Shown here: positions 1 through 7,933 of the stretch, piece after piece
Layout of the letters: every line of letters starts with the position of its first letter
Numbering within the stretch: the stretch's first letter is position 1
NCBI GenBank assembly: GCA_019137195.1
Contig: JAGVSR010000145.1
Location: 112,305 to 176,304, forward strand
Length of the DNA stretch: 64,000 bases
Source: Alphaproteobacteria bacterium
GTDB lineage: Bacteria; Pseudomonadota; Alphaproteobacteria; Rhizobiales; Hyphomicrobiaceae
Direction of reading: 5' to 3'
Position numbers and translations under genes: made by a program
The notes under the pieces: generated by a model
The model's input: the letters and a program-made list of their open reading frames with translations, nothing else
The model's database searches: none
What the model was told of the DNA's origin: nothing

Positions 1-270
1 TCGCTGGCCGACCTGATGCAGGGCAACGACCTGCTGGTGCGGGTCGTCGGCTACACGGATGTCAAGGGCACCTCGGACAAGAATACTCCGCTGTCCCGGC
101 AGCGGGCCGAGACCGTAGTGGCCAAGCTCGTCGAGCTCGGGGCGCCCGCGGACCGCCTCGTCGCCATCGGCCGCATCGACCTCATCGGCATCAGCCCCGA
201 CGCCGGCGAGGCAAGCCCCAACCGCCGGGTCGAGTTCGAGGTCGGATTCGACGGCGAGAGCGGACGATGA
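1..270 (+). CDS. OmpA-family C-terminal domain protein (5' end outside window)
   Basis: Only the last 89 codons are in the window; the frame is open from base 1. The visible part is an OmpA/MotB peptidoglycan-binding fold: a GYTD(V)KG segment (the usual GHTDxxG, whose Asp contacts diaminopimelate), an LSRQRAETV helix and the closing NRRVEFEV signature. OmpA domains normally sit in the periplasm and anchor an envelope protein to the cell wall. The stop overlaps the start of the next gene by 4 bases (ATGA), so the two are translationally coupled. Whether the missing N-terminus has membrane segments or a sensor domain cannot be seen. Confidence 0.85.
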   Translation, partial: SLADLMQGNDLLVRVVGYTDVKGTSDKNTPLSRQRAETVVAKLVELGAPADRLVAIGRIDLIGISPDAGEASPNRRVEFEVGFDGESGR

Positions 271-773
271 TCGCGCGCAAGATCATGATGCTGGGCGAGA
301 TCGGCGTCGGAAAGTCGTCGATCGTTCAGCGGCTCGTGTTCGACCGCTTCGACTTCAACTACAAACCCACCATCGGCGTCGACGTCTACCGCTACGACCT
401 TCCGCCCAGGCCAGGGCGCGAGGCCATGAGCCTCATCGTGTGGGACACCGACGGCAATTTCGGCGAGGCGATCTTCCGCCACGTCTATATGCGAGAGGCC
501 TCCGCCGCCTTCATCGTCGGCGACCTTTCCCGGCGCAACACGCTCGATAGCATGGCGAAGCTCGGAGCCGGCTTCCGAGAGGCACTGCCCGGCCGGCATA
601 TCACGTTCTTGCTCAACAAAGTCGATCTCGTCGAGGCTGCCTTGCGGATGGAGGTTCCCGAGCCCCTCGTCCCGTTCGCAGCCCCCGTCGTCACGACCAG
701 CGCCAAGACCGGCGAGAACGTGCAGCAGTCCTTCATAGACAGCGCCGATGCCATCATCCGACGAGACCAATAG
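267..773 (+). CDS. Ras/Rab-like small GTPase
   Basis: This 168-residue protein has all five G motifs of a small Ras-superfamily GTPase: G1 GEIGVGKSS (10-18), the switch-I Thr35 in YKPTIGVD, G3 DTDG (60-63), G4 NKVD (117-120) and G5 TSAK (144-147). The YKPTIGVD stretch closely resembles eukaryotic Rab proteins. The residue after G3, where the catalytic Gln sits in Ras, is Asn64. There is no C-terminal cysteine for lipidation, so it is probably soluble and recruited by a partner. It overlaps the OmpA-domain gene upstream (4 bases) and the histidine kinase gene downstream (26 bases), which suggests one signalling unit. The effector is unknown. Confidence 0.88.
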   Translation: MIARKIMMLGEIGVGKSSIVQRLVFDRFDFNYKPTIGVDVYRYDLPPRPGREAMSLIVWDTDGNFGEAIFRHVYMREASAAFIVGDLSRRNTLDSMAKLGAGFREALPGRHITFLLNKVDLVEAALRMEVPEPLVPFAAPVVTTSAKTGENVQQSFIDSADAIIRRDQ

Positions 774-1905
774 CCCCCGTCCCGGGCCGCGGCCGGCGCC
801 GCTGCTCACTGCCGGCATGATGCTGGCCGAGCGCGGCATCTACGGCATGATCTGGGTCGACGAAACGCTCACGACCGTGGCGAGGTACGGGCGTCTCGTC
901 GATTTCGTCGAGGTGGGCGAGCCGCTGACCCGAGAGCTCCTGCCGCTGGTCGGCCTCGAGGACGAGATCCGCGCGCTCAAGGACAGCGACGGGCGGGTGA
1001 TCGAATTGCCCGGCATCGCCATTGTCGACAACAAGGGCGAATCCCCCAAGATCAACATCTCGGTCTTCTGGTCCAAGGACGAGGAGAGCTTCCTCGTCGT
1101 GCTGACGCGCTACTCGTCGCGCTCGGACCTCGAGGTCGAGCTGTCGCGCCAGATTCGCGCCCGCCTCATGGCGGAGGCCGAGGTCATGCAAACGTCGAAG
1201 GAGCTCGCGAAGACCAACGCCGAGCTTGCCCGCGCCAACCGCGATCTCGAGGAGTTCGCGTCGATCATCTCCCACGACCTCAAAGCACCCATGCGGCACC
1301 TGCGCTACATCGTCGACGAGATCGAGACTGCCACCGAGGGAGCACTATCCGGGTCCGCCATCAGCAAGCTGTCCGAGCTCCGAGACCAGTCGCGGCGCAT
1401 GAGCGGCATGCTGACGTCGCTGCTCGAGTACTCGAGCGTCGGGCGCAAGGAGGAAATTGCAGAGGAGATCGACACCCACGGGCTCATCCATGCGATCATC
1501 GGCTCGATGCGTCGCACGCCCGGATTCGAGATCGAGATCGCCGGCTTCTGGCCGACGATCTCGACGGTGGTGGCGCCGCTCGACCTTGTTCTGCGCAATC
1601 TCGTCGACAATGCCATCAAGCATCACGACCGGGCCGACGGGCACATCAGAATAAGTTGTGCAGACAAAGGCGATACGCTTCTGATCTCGGTCGAGGACGA
1701 CGGCCCGGGCATCGCCAAGGACCAGCACGCGGCAGCGTTCCTGCCGTTCCGGCGTCTCAAGCCCGGAGGTGCGGAGGGGCAGGGCATGGGGCTTGCGTTC
1801 GTGAAACGCTGGGTCGAGGCGGCCGGCGGCCGGCTCGATCTCGAGTCCGACCCATCGCTCCGGCGCGGGACGACGATGCGGCTCCAATGGCCCAAGATGA
1901 CGTAA
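748..1905 (+). CDS. sensor histidine kinase
   Basis: This 385-residue kinase has no obvious membrane segment. Residues about 30-125 form a PAS-like sensory region, followed by a helical linker (about 130-170), a HisKA dimerisation domain with phospho-accepting His176 in SHDLKAPMRHL, and a HATPase domain: N box NLVDNAIKHH (284-293), DDGPG (317-321) and GQGMG (345-349). The lack of membrane helices suggests it takes its signal from a cytoplasmic partner, and the overlapping small GTPase gene is the obvious candidate (inference). The listed ATG overlaps the GTPase by 26 bases; ATG codons near 817 would give a shorter protein that still keeps the sensory region. Confidence 0.87.
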   Translation: MPSSDETNSPRPGPRPAPLLTAGMMLAERGIYGMIWVDETLTTVARYGRLVDFVEVGEPLTRELLPLVGLEDEIRALKDSDGRVIELPGIAIVDNKGESPKINISVFWSKDEESFLVVLTRYSSRSDLEVELSRQIRARLMAEAEVMQTSKELAKTNAELARANRDLEEFASIISHDLKAPMRHLRYIVDEIETATEGALSGSAISKLSELRDQSRRMSGMLTSLLEYSSVGRKEEIAEEIDTHGLIHAIIGSMRRTPGFEIEIAGFWPTISTVVAPLDLVLRNLVDNAIKHHDRADGHIRISCADKGDTLLISVEDDGPGIAKDQHAAAFLPFRRLKPGGAEGQGMGLAFVKRWVEAAGGRLDLESDPSLRRGTTMRLQWPKMT

Positions 1906-2113
1906 GAATTGAACGCACAAAAGTGCGCCGGATCAGACGCGATCCGATTGCAGTCGCTTTTGGCCGTGCGGGGGACCAATTCCCTGTTGGCATGCCGCCT
2001 GCATAGCCTCTACTGTGGATCCGCGCCGGTCCTTCTTTTGACCGGATTTCGGGAAAGGGGATGCGTCGCCACGGCCGCTGTTCGGGCGGCAGGCGACGCT
2101 TGGGAACAGCAGC

Positions 2114-2629
2114 ATGACACGCTCCAGCTCCGGCGGTAACTTCCTCGCCAAAAAGAGCGACCTCAACAAGCTGCGCAAGGACCTACCGCCACTCAAGGAC
2201 GTGCTCGTGGTCGAGGACGAAAACCTCGACGCCGACCGCATGAAGGCGACGCTGAGGGTGATGTTCGGCTACGATCTCGAGGTGCGGCGCGCGGCGACGC
2301 TTGCCGCCGCTGTCGATGCCGTCATGTCCAAGAAGCCCGATCTCGTGTTTCTCGACGACATGCTGAAGCCGTCGGACACGGCACTCGAAACCATTCCGTT
2401 CCTGCGTCGCGCGTCCTACGAAGGGCCGATCGTCGTCGTCAGCGGACAAGTGACGCGCAACCGCCGCACGAAGCTTCTCGAGGCTGGCGCCAACGAGGCG
2501 ATCCACAAGGACGACGTGGATAGCGTGCGTCTCGCAGAGGCGTTGATGCGCGTGCTGGTACCGGAGACGGTGGATACGCCCCCGGCGGCAAAGCCTGCGG
2601 CGCGCAAGACGGCGAAGAAGTCGGGTTGA
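2114..2629 (+). CDS. single-domain response regulator (CheY-like receiver)
   Basis: This 171-residue protein is a receiver domain (about 28-150) with no output domain. The acidic pocket is E34/D35, the phospho-acceptor is most likely D81 in VFLDDM, the switch Ser is S110 and the conserved Lys is K132. The C-terminus is a short Ala/Lys/Pro tail. It lies 208 bases after the histidine kinase on the same strand and is its likely phospho-target. Lacking a DNA-binding or enzymatic domain, it would act by protein contact, as CheY and Spo0F do. A short hairpin (CCGGTC/GACCGG, near 2025-2045) lies in the gap, so it may have its own transcript. Confidence 0.85.
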   Translation: MTRSSSGGNFLAKKSDLNKLRKDLPPLKDVLVVEDENLDADRMKATLRVMFGYDLEVRRAATLAAAVDAVMSKKPDLVFLDDMLKPSDTALETIPFLRRASYEGPIVVVSGQVTRNRRTKLLEAGANEAIHKDDVDSVRLAEALMRVLVPETVDTPPAAKPAARKTAKKSG

Positions 2630-2791
2630 GCCTCCAATTCGCAACCCCTTGCCCTGGCCCTCTGCCCCTGAGAGAGGGAACCCTCCACCGTTCGTCGCAA
2701 GACCTCGCTCAGGCAATGACCGTTGCCCCAGACCCTCTTGCACAGGCAGAGCGATCGTGGGAGCTACGACGACGTTCGAGCATGGCCCGTG

Positions 2792-3949
2792 TCAGGCTCT
2801 TGCCCAATCCGCAAGCCGACGAAGGAAGTCCATGCACTTGTCGAGCTCAGAGACCGCGATCCATTCGTCGGCGGTGTGGGCCTGAGCAATATTGCCGGGA
2901 CCTATGACGACCGAGGGGGCGCCGGCATTCTGGAAGAAGCCCGCTTCCGTGGCGTAGGAAACGGCAAACGTCTCGTTTCCGCCCGCGAGCTTCAAAGCGA
3001 GGCTTACGACCTCGGACGAGGGATCGGCGCGGAACGGCGGCACGGCGTTGGTCTGGCGAACCGTGATGCCCGTTTCCGGAGCTTGGACCTTCATTTCTGA
3101 CGTAAGTCGGGCAGCGGCCGCCTGCAATCTCGACTCGACGGCGGCCATGTCGAAGCCGGGGAGCGCACGCAGCTCGGCGCTCAGCCAGGCCGAGACGGGC
3201 ACGATATTGGTTGCCGTACCGCCGCTTGCGAGCGTTACCTGTAGCGTCGGATAGGACGGCTCGAAGCGCGTGTCGGGCGGCATAGCCGCCAATTCGCCCG
3301 CCAGCGCGTCGATCTCTGCGAGCAGGCGCCCGGCGTAGGTGATGGCGTTGACGCCGAGGTGGGCCATGCTCGAATGGGCGGCGCGGCCGGTAACGTCTAT
3401 CGACCAGCGCACGGGTCCTTTGTGGGCGTCGACGACCTGCATGCTGGTCGGCTCGCCGACGAACACCATGCGCGGGCGAGGAATGCGGTCTCCCATCTCG
3501 GCAATCATCGGGCGCACGCCGTGGCAACCGGTTTCCTCGTCGTAGGAAAAGGCGAGATGGACCGGCACCGCGAGCGGCGCGCGAACCAGCTCCGGGACCA
3601 TGGCCAGCGCGCAGGCGAGGAAGCCCTTCATGTCGGTGGTTCCACGGCCGTAGAGGCGGCCGTCGCGGGCGGTGAGCTGCCATGGATCCGTGGTCCAGGC
3701 CTGTCCCTCGACCGGCACCACGTCGGTATGGCCGGAGAGACAGACGCCGGCCCGGTCGTGCGGACCAATGGTGGCGAAGAGGCTCGCCTTGTCGCCGTCT
3801 GCGGTCGGAATTAGGTGGGCGGCCACGCCGTGGTCGGCGAGGTAGTCCTGGACGAAGCGGACCAGCCCCATGTTGCTCTTGTGGCTCGTCGTGTCGAAGG
3901 CGACGAGGCGAGCGAGTAGCTCGGTGACCGACGGGGCGGGCGCGTTCAT
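2792..3949 (-). CDS. argE: acetylornithine deacetylase
   Basis: Member of the M20/ArgE-DapE zinc hydrolase family; it removes acetate from N-acetylornithine in arginine synthesis in the cytoplasm. The 385-residue length is typical. Metal and catalytic residues are visible: H74 and D76 in SGHTDVV, the bridging D106 in GRGTTDMKG, and the E138/E139 pair in SYDEETG. A dimerisation domain lies between the two halves of the catalytic domain. It follows metZ and apaG on the same strand but 85 bases after apaG. Assignment as ArgE rather than DapE or another M20 deacylase rests on overall resemblance, so substrate is less certain than fold. Confidence 0.87.
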   Translation of the reverse strand: MNAPAPSVTELLARLVAFDTTSHKSNMGLVRFVQDYLADHGVAAHLIPTADGDKASLFATIGPHDRAGVCLSGHTDVVPVEGQAWTTDPWQLTARDGRLYGRGTTDMKGFLACALAMVPELVRAPLAVPVHLAFSYDEETGCHGVRPMIAEMGDRIPRPRMVFVGEPTSMQVVDAHKGPVRWSIDVTGRAAHSSMAHLGVNAITYAGRLLAEIDALAGELAAMPPDTRFEPSYPTLQVTLASGGTATNIVPVSAWLSAELRALPGFDMAAVESRLQAAAARLTSEMKVQAPETGITVRQTNAVPPFRADPSSEVVSLALKLAGGNETFAVSYATEAGFFQNAGAPSVVIGPGNIAQAHTADEWIAVSELDKCMDFLRRLADWARA

Positions 3950-4034
3950 GTCGGGCGCCCAGAGCAGCCGTGCCGTCGCCTGCCGGCGTGAGGGATCGAT
4001 CGATCACGCGAGCGAACCGAGGGGCGGGCGGCGA

Positions 4035-4442
4035 TCAATTGAGGCTCCGGACGGCGAAGGGGCTGTCGAGCGAGAAGGCGGGTATTGTGACGTCGAACAG
4101 TCGTCCCTCCTCGCCCGACATCTGGTAGCTGCCGGCCATGATGCCGGACGGCGTGGGCAGAGGGCAGCCGGAGGTGTAGGTGAACGACTGGCCGGGCGGG
4201 ATCACCGGAGTCTGGCCGACGACGCCGGGGCCGCGCACCTCCTCCGTGCGCCCCATGGCATCGGTGATGCGCCAAACACGCGAGCGGAGCTGGACGGTCT
4301 CGGTGCCCTCGTTCACGATGTCGATGGTGTAGGTCCAGAAGTAATAGCCCTCGTCGGGCGTGCTCTGGTCCTCCTCGTACTCCGGCCTTACCCGGATACG
4401 GATCCCGCGTGTCACGGCCTCGTAGGAATTGTCGCTTGTCAC
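4035..4442 (-). CDS. apaG: ApaG protein (Co2+/Mg2+ efflux-associated, FN3-like fold)
   Basis: A 135-residue ApaG protein. ApaG is a small beta-sandwich protein linked in enterobacteria to Ap4A metabolism and Co/Mg resistance; its biochemical role is unsettled. Family signatures include the RIRVRPEY strand, the YYFWTYTI core and the PSGIMAGSYQM loop. I chose the GTG at 4442 because it gives the usual family length. A TTG at 4505, overlapping the metZ stop, would add 21 residues that do not look like ApaG. The gene sits 59 bases downstream of metZ, so it may be read from the riboswitch-controlled metZ transcript. Confidence 0.88.
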   Translation of the reverse strand: MTSDNSYEAVTRGIRIRVRPEYEEDQSTPDEGYYFWTYTIDIVNEGTETVQLRSRVWRITDAMGRTEEVRGPGVVGQTPVIPPGQSFTYTSGCPLPTPSGIMAGSYQMSGEEGRLFDVTIPAFSLDSPFAVRSLN

Positions 4443-4501
4443 GGCTTTAGCGCGGCTCTCTCGACAAAGGATGGCGGAGTGTACGGGTCCGGGCTCCCGG
4501 G

Positions 4502-5716
4502 TCAACCGCGCTCTACGGCCGCCAGGCCCGCGTCGAGGTCGGCCAGCAGATCGGCGGCATCCTCGAGCCCGACCGAGAGCCGCAGGAACCCGTCGCTGAT
4601 ACCGAGCTCGGCACGCGCGGCGGGACCGATGCGGTAGTGGGTGGTCGTGGCCGGGTGAGTGACGAGACTCTTGGCGTCGCCGAGGTTGTTCGAGATCTTG
4701 ACGATCGAAAGACTGTTCTGAAAGCGGAACGCGCCCTCCTTGCCGCCCTCAACCTCGAACGACACCATCTGGCCGCCGCCCTTCATCTGGCGCCGAGCAA
4801 GTGCCGCCTGGGGATGATCGGCGCGGAAAGGATAGAGCACCTGCTTGATGCCCTTCTTGCCGGCGAGGTGGTCGGCAACCTTGGCCGCCGTCTCGCTCTG
4901 CGCCCGGACGCGCACGGGGAGCGTCTCGAGTCCCTTCAGCATGACCCAGGCATTGAAGGGCGACAGCGATGGCCCGGTCTGACGCACCCAGTCCTGCAGG
5001 TGGTCGGTCACGAATTTTGTCGAGCAGAGCACGACGCCGCCCAGGCAGCGGCCCTGGCCGTCGATGTGCTTGGTCGCCGAGTAGATGACGATGTCGGCAC
5101 CATGCTCGAGCGGCTTCTGCAGGAGCGGTGTGGCGAACACGTTGTCGACGGCAACGAGCGCGCCGACCTCTTTGCCGAGCTTCGAAACGGCGGCAATGTC
5201 GACGAGGTCGAGGAGCGGGTTCGCGGGGGTCTCGAAGAAGAACATCCGCGTGTTCGGCCGAACGGCGGCGCGCCAGTTCGCGATGTCGGTGCCGTCGATC
5301 AGCGACATCTCGATGCCGAAGCGCGGACATAGGGTCTCGACGATGTAGCGGCAGGAGCCGAACATGGCGCGGGCGGCGACGATATGGTCGCCGGTCTTGA
5401 GATACGAGAGGATAGCGGCCGTGACGGCGGCCATGCCAGTCGCGGTGGCACGGGCCTCCTCGGCGCCTTCGAGGAGCTTCATCCGCTCCTCGAACATGGT
5501 GACGGTCGGGTTGGCGAAGCGGCTGTACTGGTAGCCGGGGCTCTCGTTCTTGAAGCGCGCCTCGGCCTCCTCGGCATTGGCGTAGACGAAGCCCTGGGTG
5601 AGGAAGATCGCCTCCGAGGTCTCAGAGAACTGCGAGCGCAGCACGCCGCCGTGGACGAGCTGCGTCTCGGGCGACCAGCTCGCGGGATCGGAGAGCTTCG
5701 GCGTCTTCGTCGCCAT
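4502..5716 (-). CDS. metZ: O-succinylhomoserine sulfhydrylase
   Basis: A 404-residue PLP enzyme of the Cys/Met metabolism (gamma-family) fold that makes homocysteine from O-succinylhomoserine and sulfide, the direct-sulfhydrylation route to methionine used by many alphaproteobacteria. Landmarks are the YSRFANPT substrate loop (64-71), the D191 region contacting the pyridine nitrogen, and the Schiff-base Lys216 in SATKHIDGQGR. The start ATG is preceded by AAGGAGA. Upstream lie an intrinsic terminator and a SAM-II riboswitch, so the gene should be shut down when S-adenosylmethionine is plentiful. The riboswitch supports MetZ over an unrelated gamma-lyase. Confidence 0.93.
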   Translation of the reverse strand: MATKTPKLSDPASWSPETQLVHGGVLRSQFSETSEAIFLTQGFVYANAEEAEARFKNESPGYQYSRFANPTVTMFEERMKLLEGAEEARATATGMAAVTAAILSYLKTGDHIVAARAMFGSCRYIVETLCPRFGIEMSLIDGTDIANWRAAVRPNTRMFFFETPANPLLDLVDIAAVSKLGKEVGALVAVDNVFATPLLQKPLEHGADIVIYSATKHIDGQGRCLGGVVLCSTKFVTDHLQDWVRQTGPSLSPFNAWVMLKGLETLPVRVRAQSETAAKVADHLAGKKGIKQVLYPFRADHPQAALARRQMKGGGQMVSFEVEGGKEGAFRFQNSLSIVKISNNLGDAKSLVTHPATTTHYRIGPAARAELGISDGFLRLSVGLEDAADLLADLDAGLAAVERG

Positions 5717-5770
5717 GATTGGAAATCTCCTTGCGTCACGGGCGCGGAGCCAGCGTCAGGCTCCATGCAA

Positions 5771-5831
5771 CAAAAAATCCCGGCCTCGCTCGCGCCGCTT
5801 CGAAGGAAGCCGGGCGCTTGGAAACCGGGAT
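5771..5831 (-). terminator. riboswitch-linked intrinsic terminator of the metZ leader
   Basis: On the minus strand a 7-base stem (ATCCCGG at 5825-5831 with CCGGGAT at 5777-5783) is followed by six T and then GTTG. The loop holds a further GC-rich inverted repeat. It lies between the SAM-II aptamer and the metZ start, which fits transcription attenuation. Whether ligand binding drives termination or blocks the ribosome site cannot be decided by eye. Confidence 0.75.
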
Positions 5832-5840
5832 CGCGCACGG

Positions 5841-5900
5841 CCCTTTTAGCGACTTGTTTAACGTGGCTGCAAGCCGGCCGGCCAAATCACCACGGATCTT
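5841..5900 (-). ncRNA. SAM-II riboswitch aptamer upstream of metZ
   Basis: The minus strand carries the SAM-II (metA motif) core: GTGATTTGGCC, then GGCTTGCAGCCACG, then TTAAACAAGTCGCTAAAAGGG. The CGTGG/CCACG pair can form stem P1, and the downstream GCTAAA block can form the H-type pseudoknot. SAM-II elements occur mainly in alphaproteobacteria, in front of metA, metZ and other methionine genes. It ends 124 bases before the metZ ATG with an intrinsic terminator between. An RNA covariance search would settle it; the match to the known core is already close. Confidence 0.92.
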
Positions 5901-6060
5901 ACGCCCGGGGATTAGCCCTCCCGGGGCCTTGGCGTCAAGGGGCTCTGGTATGTAGGCTGGACAAATGATACCGCACCTGAAGCAGGCCCGCCTAAGACCC
6001 ATGAAATCCTCGACTTCCTTTGGTCTGCGCCGAACGGTCGAGAAGAGGACGCCGCGACAC

Positions 6061-7197
6061 ATGACCAAGAAGCGCAGCCCATCCCGCCCCGAGTCCGAGG
6101 GTCCGATCGGCACTGCGGTCAAGAACGGAATCCTGCCGGCGCAGGCAATCCGGGCCATGATCTCGGGTGCTGCGGTGAAGCTCGCCGCGCCGCTCGCGCG
6201 GGGACAGCTGCAGCCGGCCTCGATCGATCTCCGGCTCGGCGCGCGGGCGCTACGCGTTAGAGCCAGCTTTCTGCCTGGCCCCAAGGGCCGCGTCGCGGAC
6301 AAGCTCAAGAGCCTCACTCTGCACGAGATCGACCTCACAAACGGCGCGGTGCTCGAGACGGGCTGCGTCTATATCGTGCCCCTCCTCGAGAGCCTCGCGC
6401 TGCCTGAGACCATTGCGGCCTCCACCAATCCCAAGAGTTCGACCGGGCGGCTCGACGTGTTCACGCGGGTGATTGCGGATGGAGTGACGGCGTTCGACCA
6501 GATCCCGGCAGGATACAAGGGGCCCCTCTACGCCGAGATCTGCCCGCAGACGTTTCCGATCGTGGCCCGCATGGGCTCGAAGCTGACGCAGATCCGCTTC
6601 CGTGTCGGCAATCCGCGCGAGGACGACGCAGCACTCACGGCACTGCATCGGCGCGAGACGCTCGTCTCGGGAGGCGCGTCTGACATCCACGACGGAATCG
6701 CGCTGTCGGTCGATCTGGTCGGCGACAAGGCGGGTCTCGTCGGCTACCGGGCCAAGCGACACACGGGCGTGGTCGATGTCGACGCGCCGGGCTCGTGCGC
6801 CGTTTTCGACTACTGGGAGCCGATCCACGTCAGGGGAGAGAAGCGGCTCGTGCTCGATCCCGACCAGTTCTACATCCTGGCATCGAAAGAGGCCGTGCAT
6901 ATCCCGCCTACGCATGCGGCCGAGATGATGCCGTTCAATCCGCTCGTTGGCGAGTTTCGCGTGCATTACGCGGGCTTCATGGATCCTGGCTTCGGCCACG
7001 CCGCGGCGGGCGGCAAGGGCTCACGCGTGGTCTTGGAAGTGCGCTCGCACAAGGTGCCGTTCATCCTCGACGACGGGCAGATCATCGGGCGGCTCGTCTA
7101 CGAGCGCATGGTCGAGGTGCCCGAGATCCTCTACGGCCGCGACATGGGCTCCAACTACCAGGCGCAGGGGCTGAAGCTCTCCAAGCATTTCCGGTAG
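6061..7197 (+). CDS. dcd: long-form dCTP deaminase (2'-deoxycytidine 5'-triphosphate deaminase)
   Basis: About 378 residues in the long, two-lobed dCTP deaminase form found in alphaproteobacteria, roughly twice the size of the E. coli enzyme. It converts dCTP to dUTP to supply dTMP synthesis. The N-terminal lobe has LQPASIDLRLG and NPKSSTGRLDVFTRVIADG, the family's phosphate- and base-binding segments; the C-terminal lobe repeats the trimeric beta fold, with a GFGHAAAGGKG loop. The ATG at 6061 follows GAGGA at 13 bases and matches the expected N-terminus; an ATG at 5965 would add 32 unconserved residues overlapping the divergent metZ regulatory region. Confidence 0.85.
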   Translation: MTKKRSPSRPESEGPIGTAVKNGILPAQAIRAMISGAAVKLAAPLARGQLQPASIDLRLGARALRVRASFLPGPKGRVADKLKSLTLHEIDLTNGAVLETGCVYIVPLLESLALPETIAASTNPKSSTGRLDVFTRVIADGVTAFDQIPAGYKGPLYAEICPQTFPIVARMGSKLTQIRFRVGNPREDDAALTALHRRETLVSGGASDIHDGIALSVDLVGDKAGLVGYRAKRHTGVVDVDAPGSCAVFDYWEPIHVRGEKRLVLDPDQFYILASKEAVHIPPTHAAEMMPFNPLVGEFRVHYAGFMDPGFGHAAAGGKGSRVVLEVRSHKVPFILDDGQIIGRLVYERMVEVPEILYGRDMGSNYQAQGLKLSKHFR

Positions 7198-7239
7198 CGC
7201 ACCGCCGAGAGACCCTTGCCCTAATGACGTTCGTTACCG

Positions 7240-7818
7240 TCAATCCAGCGTCTGCGCGTCGGGCCACAGCACGTCGAGCGCGAACGTGTGCTCTGCAAAC
7301 GGCGGCGCGGCCACGGAGTCGGCTTCCTTGTAGGTGCTGTGCAGCAGCCAACGCGCGTCGAGTAACTCGAAGACCTCGAGCGTCAGCGCGTCGGGGTCAA
7401 CGAGCCAGCAGTGCCCGACCTTGAACTCGGCGTAGATAGAGAGCTTGTCGGTGCGGTCGATGCGCGCCGTCGAGGGCGACAAGATCTCGCAAACCCAATC
7501 CGGGGACGTCTCGATGCAGGCCGTGTCCGGCAGCCGGGGTAGCCGCTCGCGCCGCCAGCCGGCGATGTCGGGTACGACGACATGCTGCCCGAGATGCAGC
7601 TCCGGCTCTGCCAGAATCAGCCCTCCACCGGGCCCGCCGCGACCGCGGTCAAACAGGCCATCGATCTCGGACACAAGCCGGGTGTACGCCTGAGCATGCC
7701 TTGGCGCCGGGCGGGGATGGGCGTAGAGCACGCCATGGAGGATCTGCCCGACCATATTGGCGGGCAGCGCCTCGATGTCGGCATACGTTGCGAGCGCCTT
7801 GGGCTTCCGAGCGAGCAT
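7240..7818 (-). CDS. Uma2 family protein (putative restriction-endonuclease fold, DUF820)
   Basis: A 192-residue protein of the Uma2/DUF820 family, a PD-(D/E)XK-like nuclease fold common in cyanobacteria and scattered in proteobacteria; no member has an established role. The active-site pattern is present as VVPDIAGW (Asp), PDWVCEILSPST (Glu) and the YAEFKVGHCWLVD strand with Lys. It begins with the usual ATYADIEALP segment. It is a single gene with no methylase or toxin partner beside it, so a restriction or defence role is not supported by context. Confidence 0.85.
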   Translation of the reverse strand: MLARKPKALATYADIEALPANMVGQILHGVLYAHPRPAPRHAQAYTRLVSEIDGLFDRGRGGPGGGLILAEPELHLGQHVVVPDIAGWRRERLPRLPDTACIETSPDWVCEILSPSTARIDRTDKLSIYAEFKVGHCWLVDPDALTLEVFELLDARWLLHSTYKEADSVAAPPFAEHTFALDVLWPDAQTLD

Positions 7819-7933
7819 GGAGCTAAGCCTAGCATGCTCGAGCGAGCCCGGCGAGCCGGCCCGGATCTATCCCAGGCGCCGCCTGAGCGGCCACTTGCTC
7901 GAGAAAGGACCAGGACAAGTTACAGGCGCGACC

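Noticed and set aside
4443..4505. TTG start for apaG overlapping the metZ stop
   Set aside because: The added 21 residues are not ApaG-like and the GTG start gives the usual length.
7240..7818. Uma2 protein as part of a restriction or defence system
   Set aside because: No methylase, toxin or other defence gene is adjacent; family function is not established.
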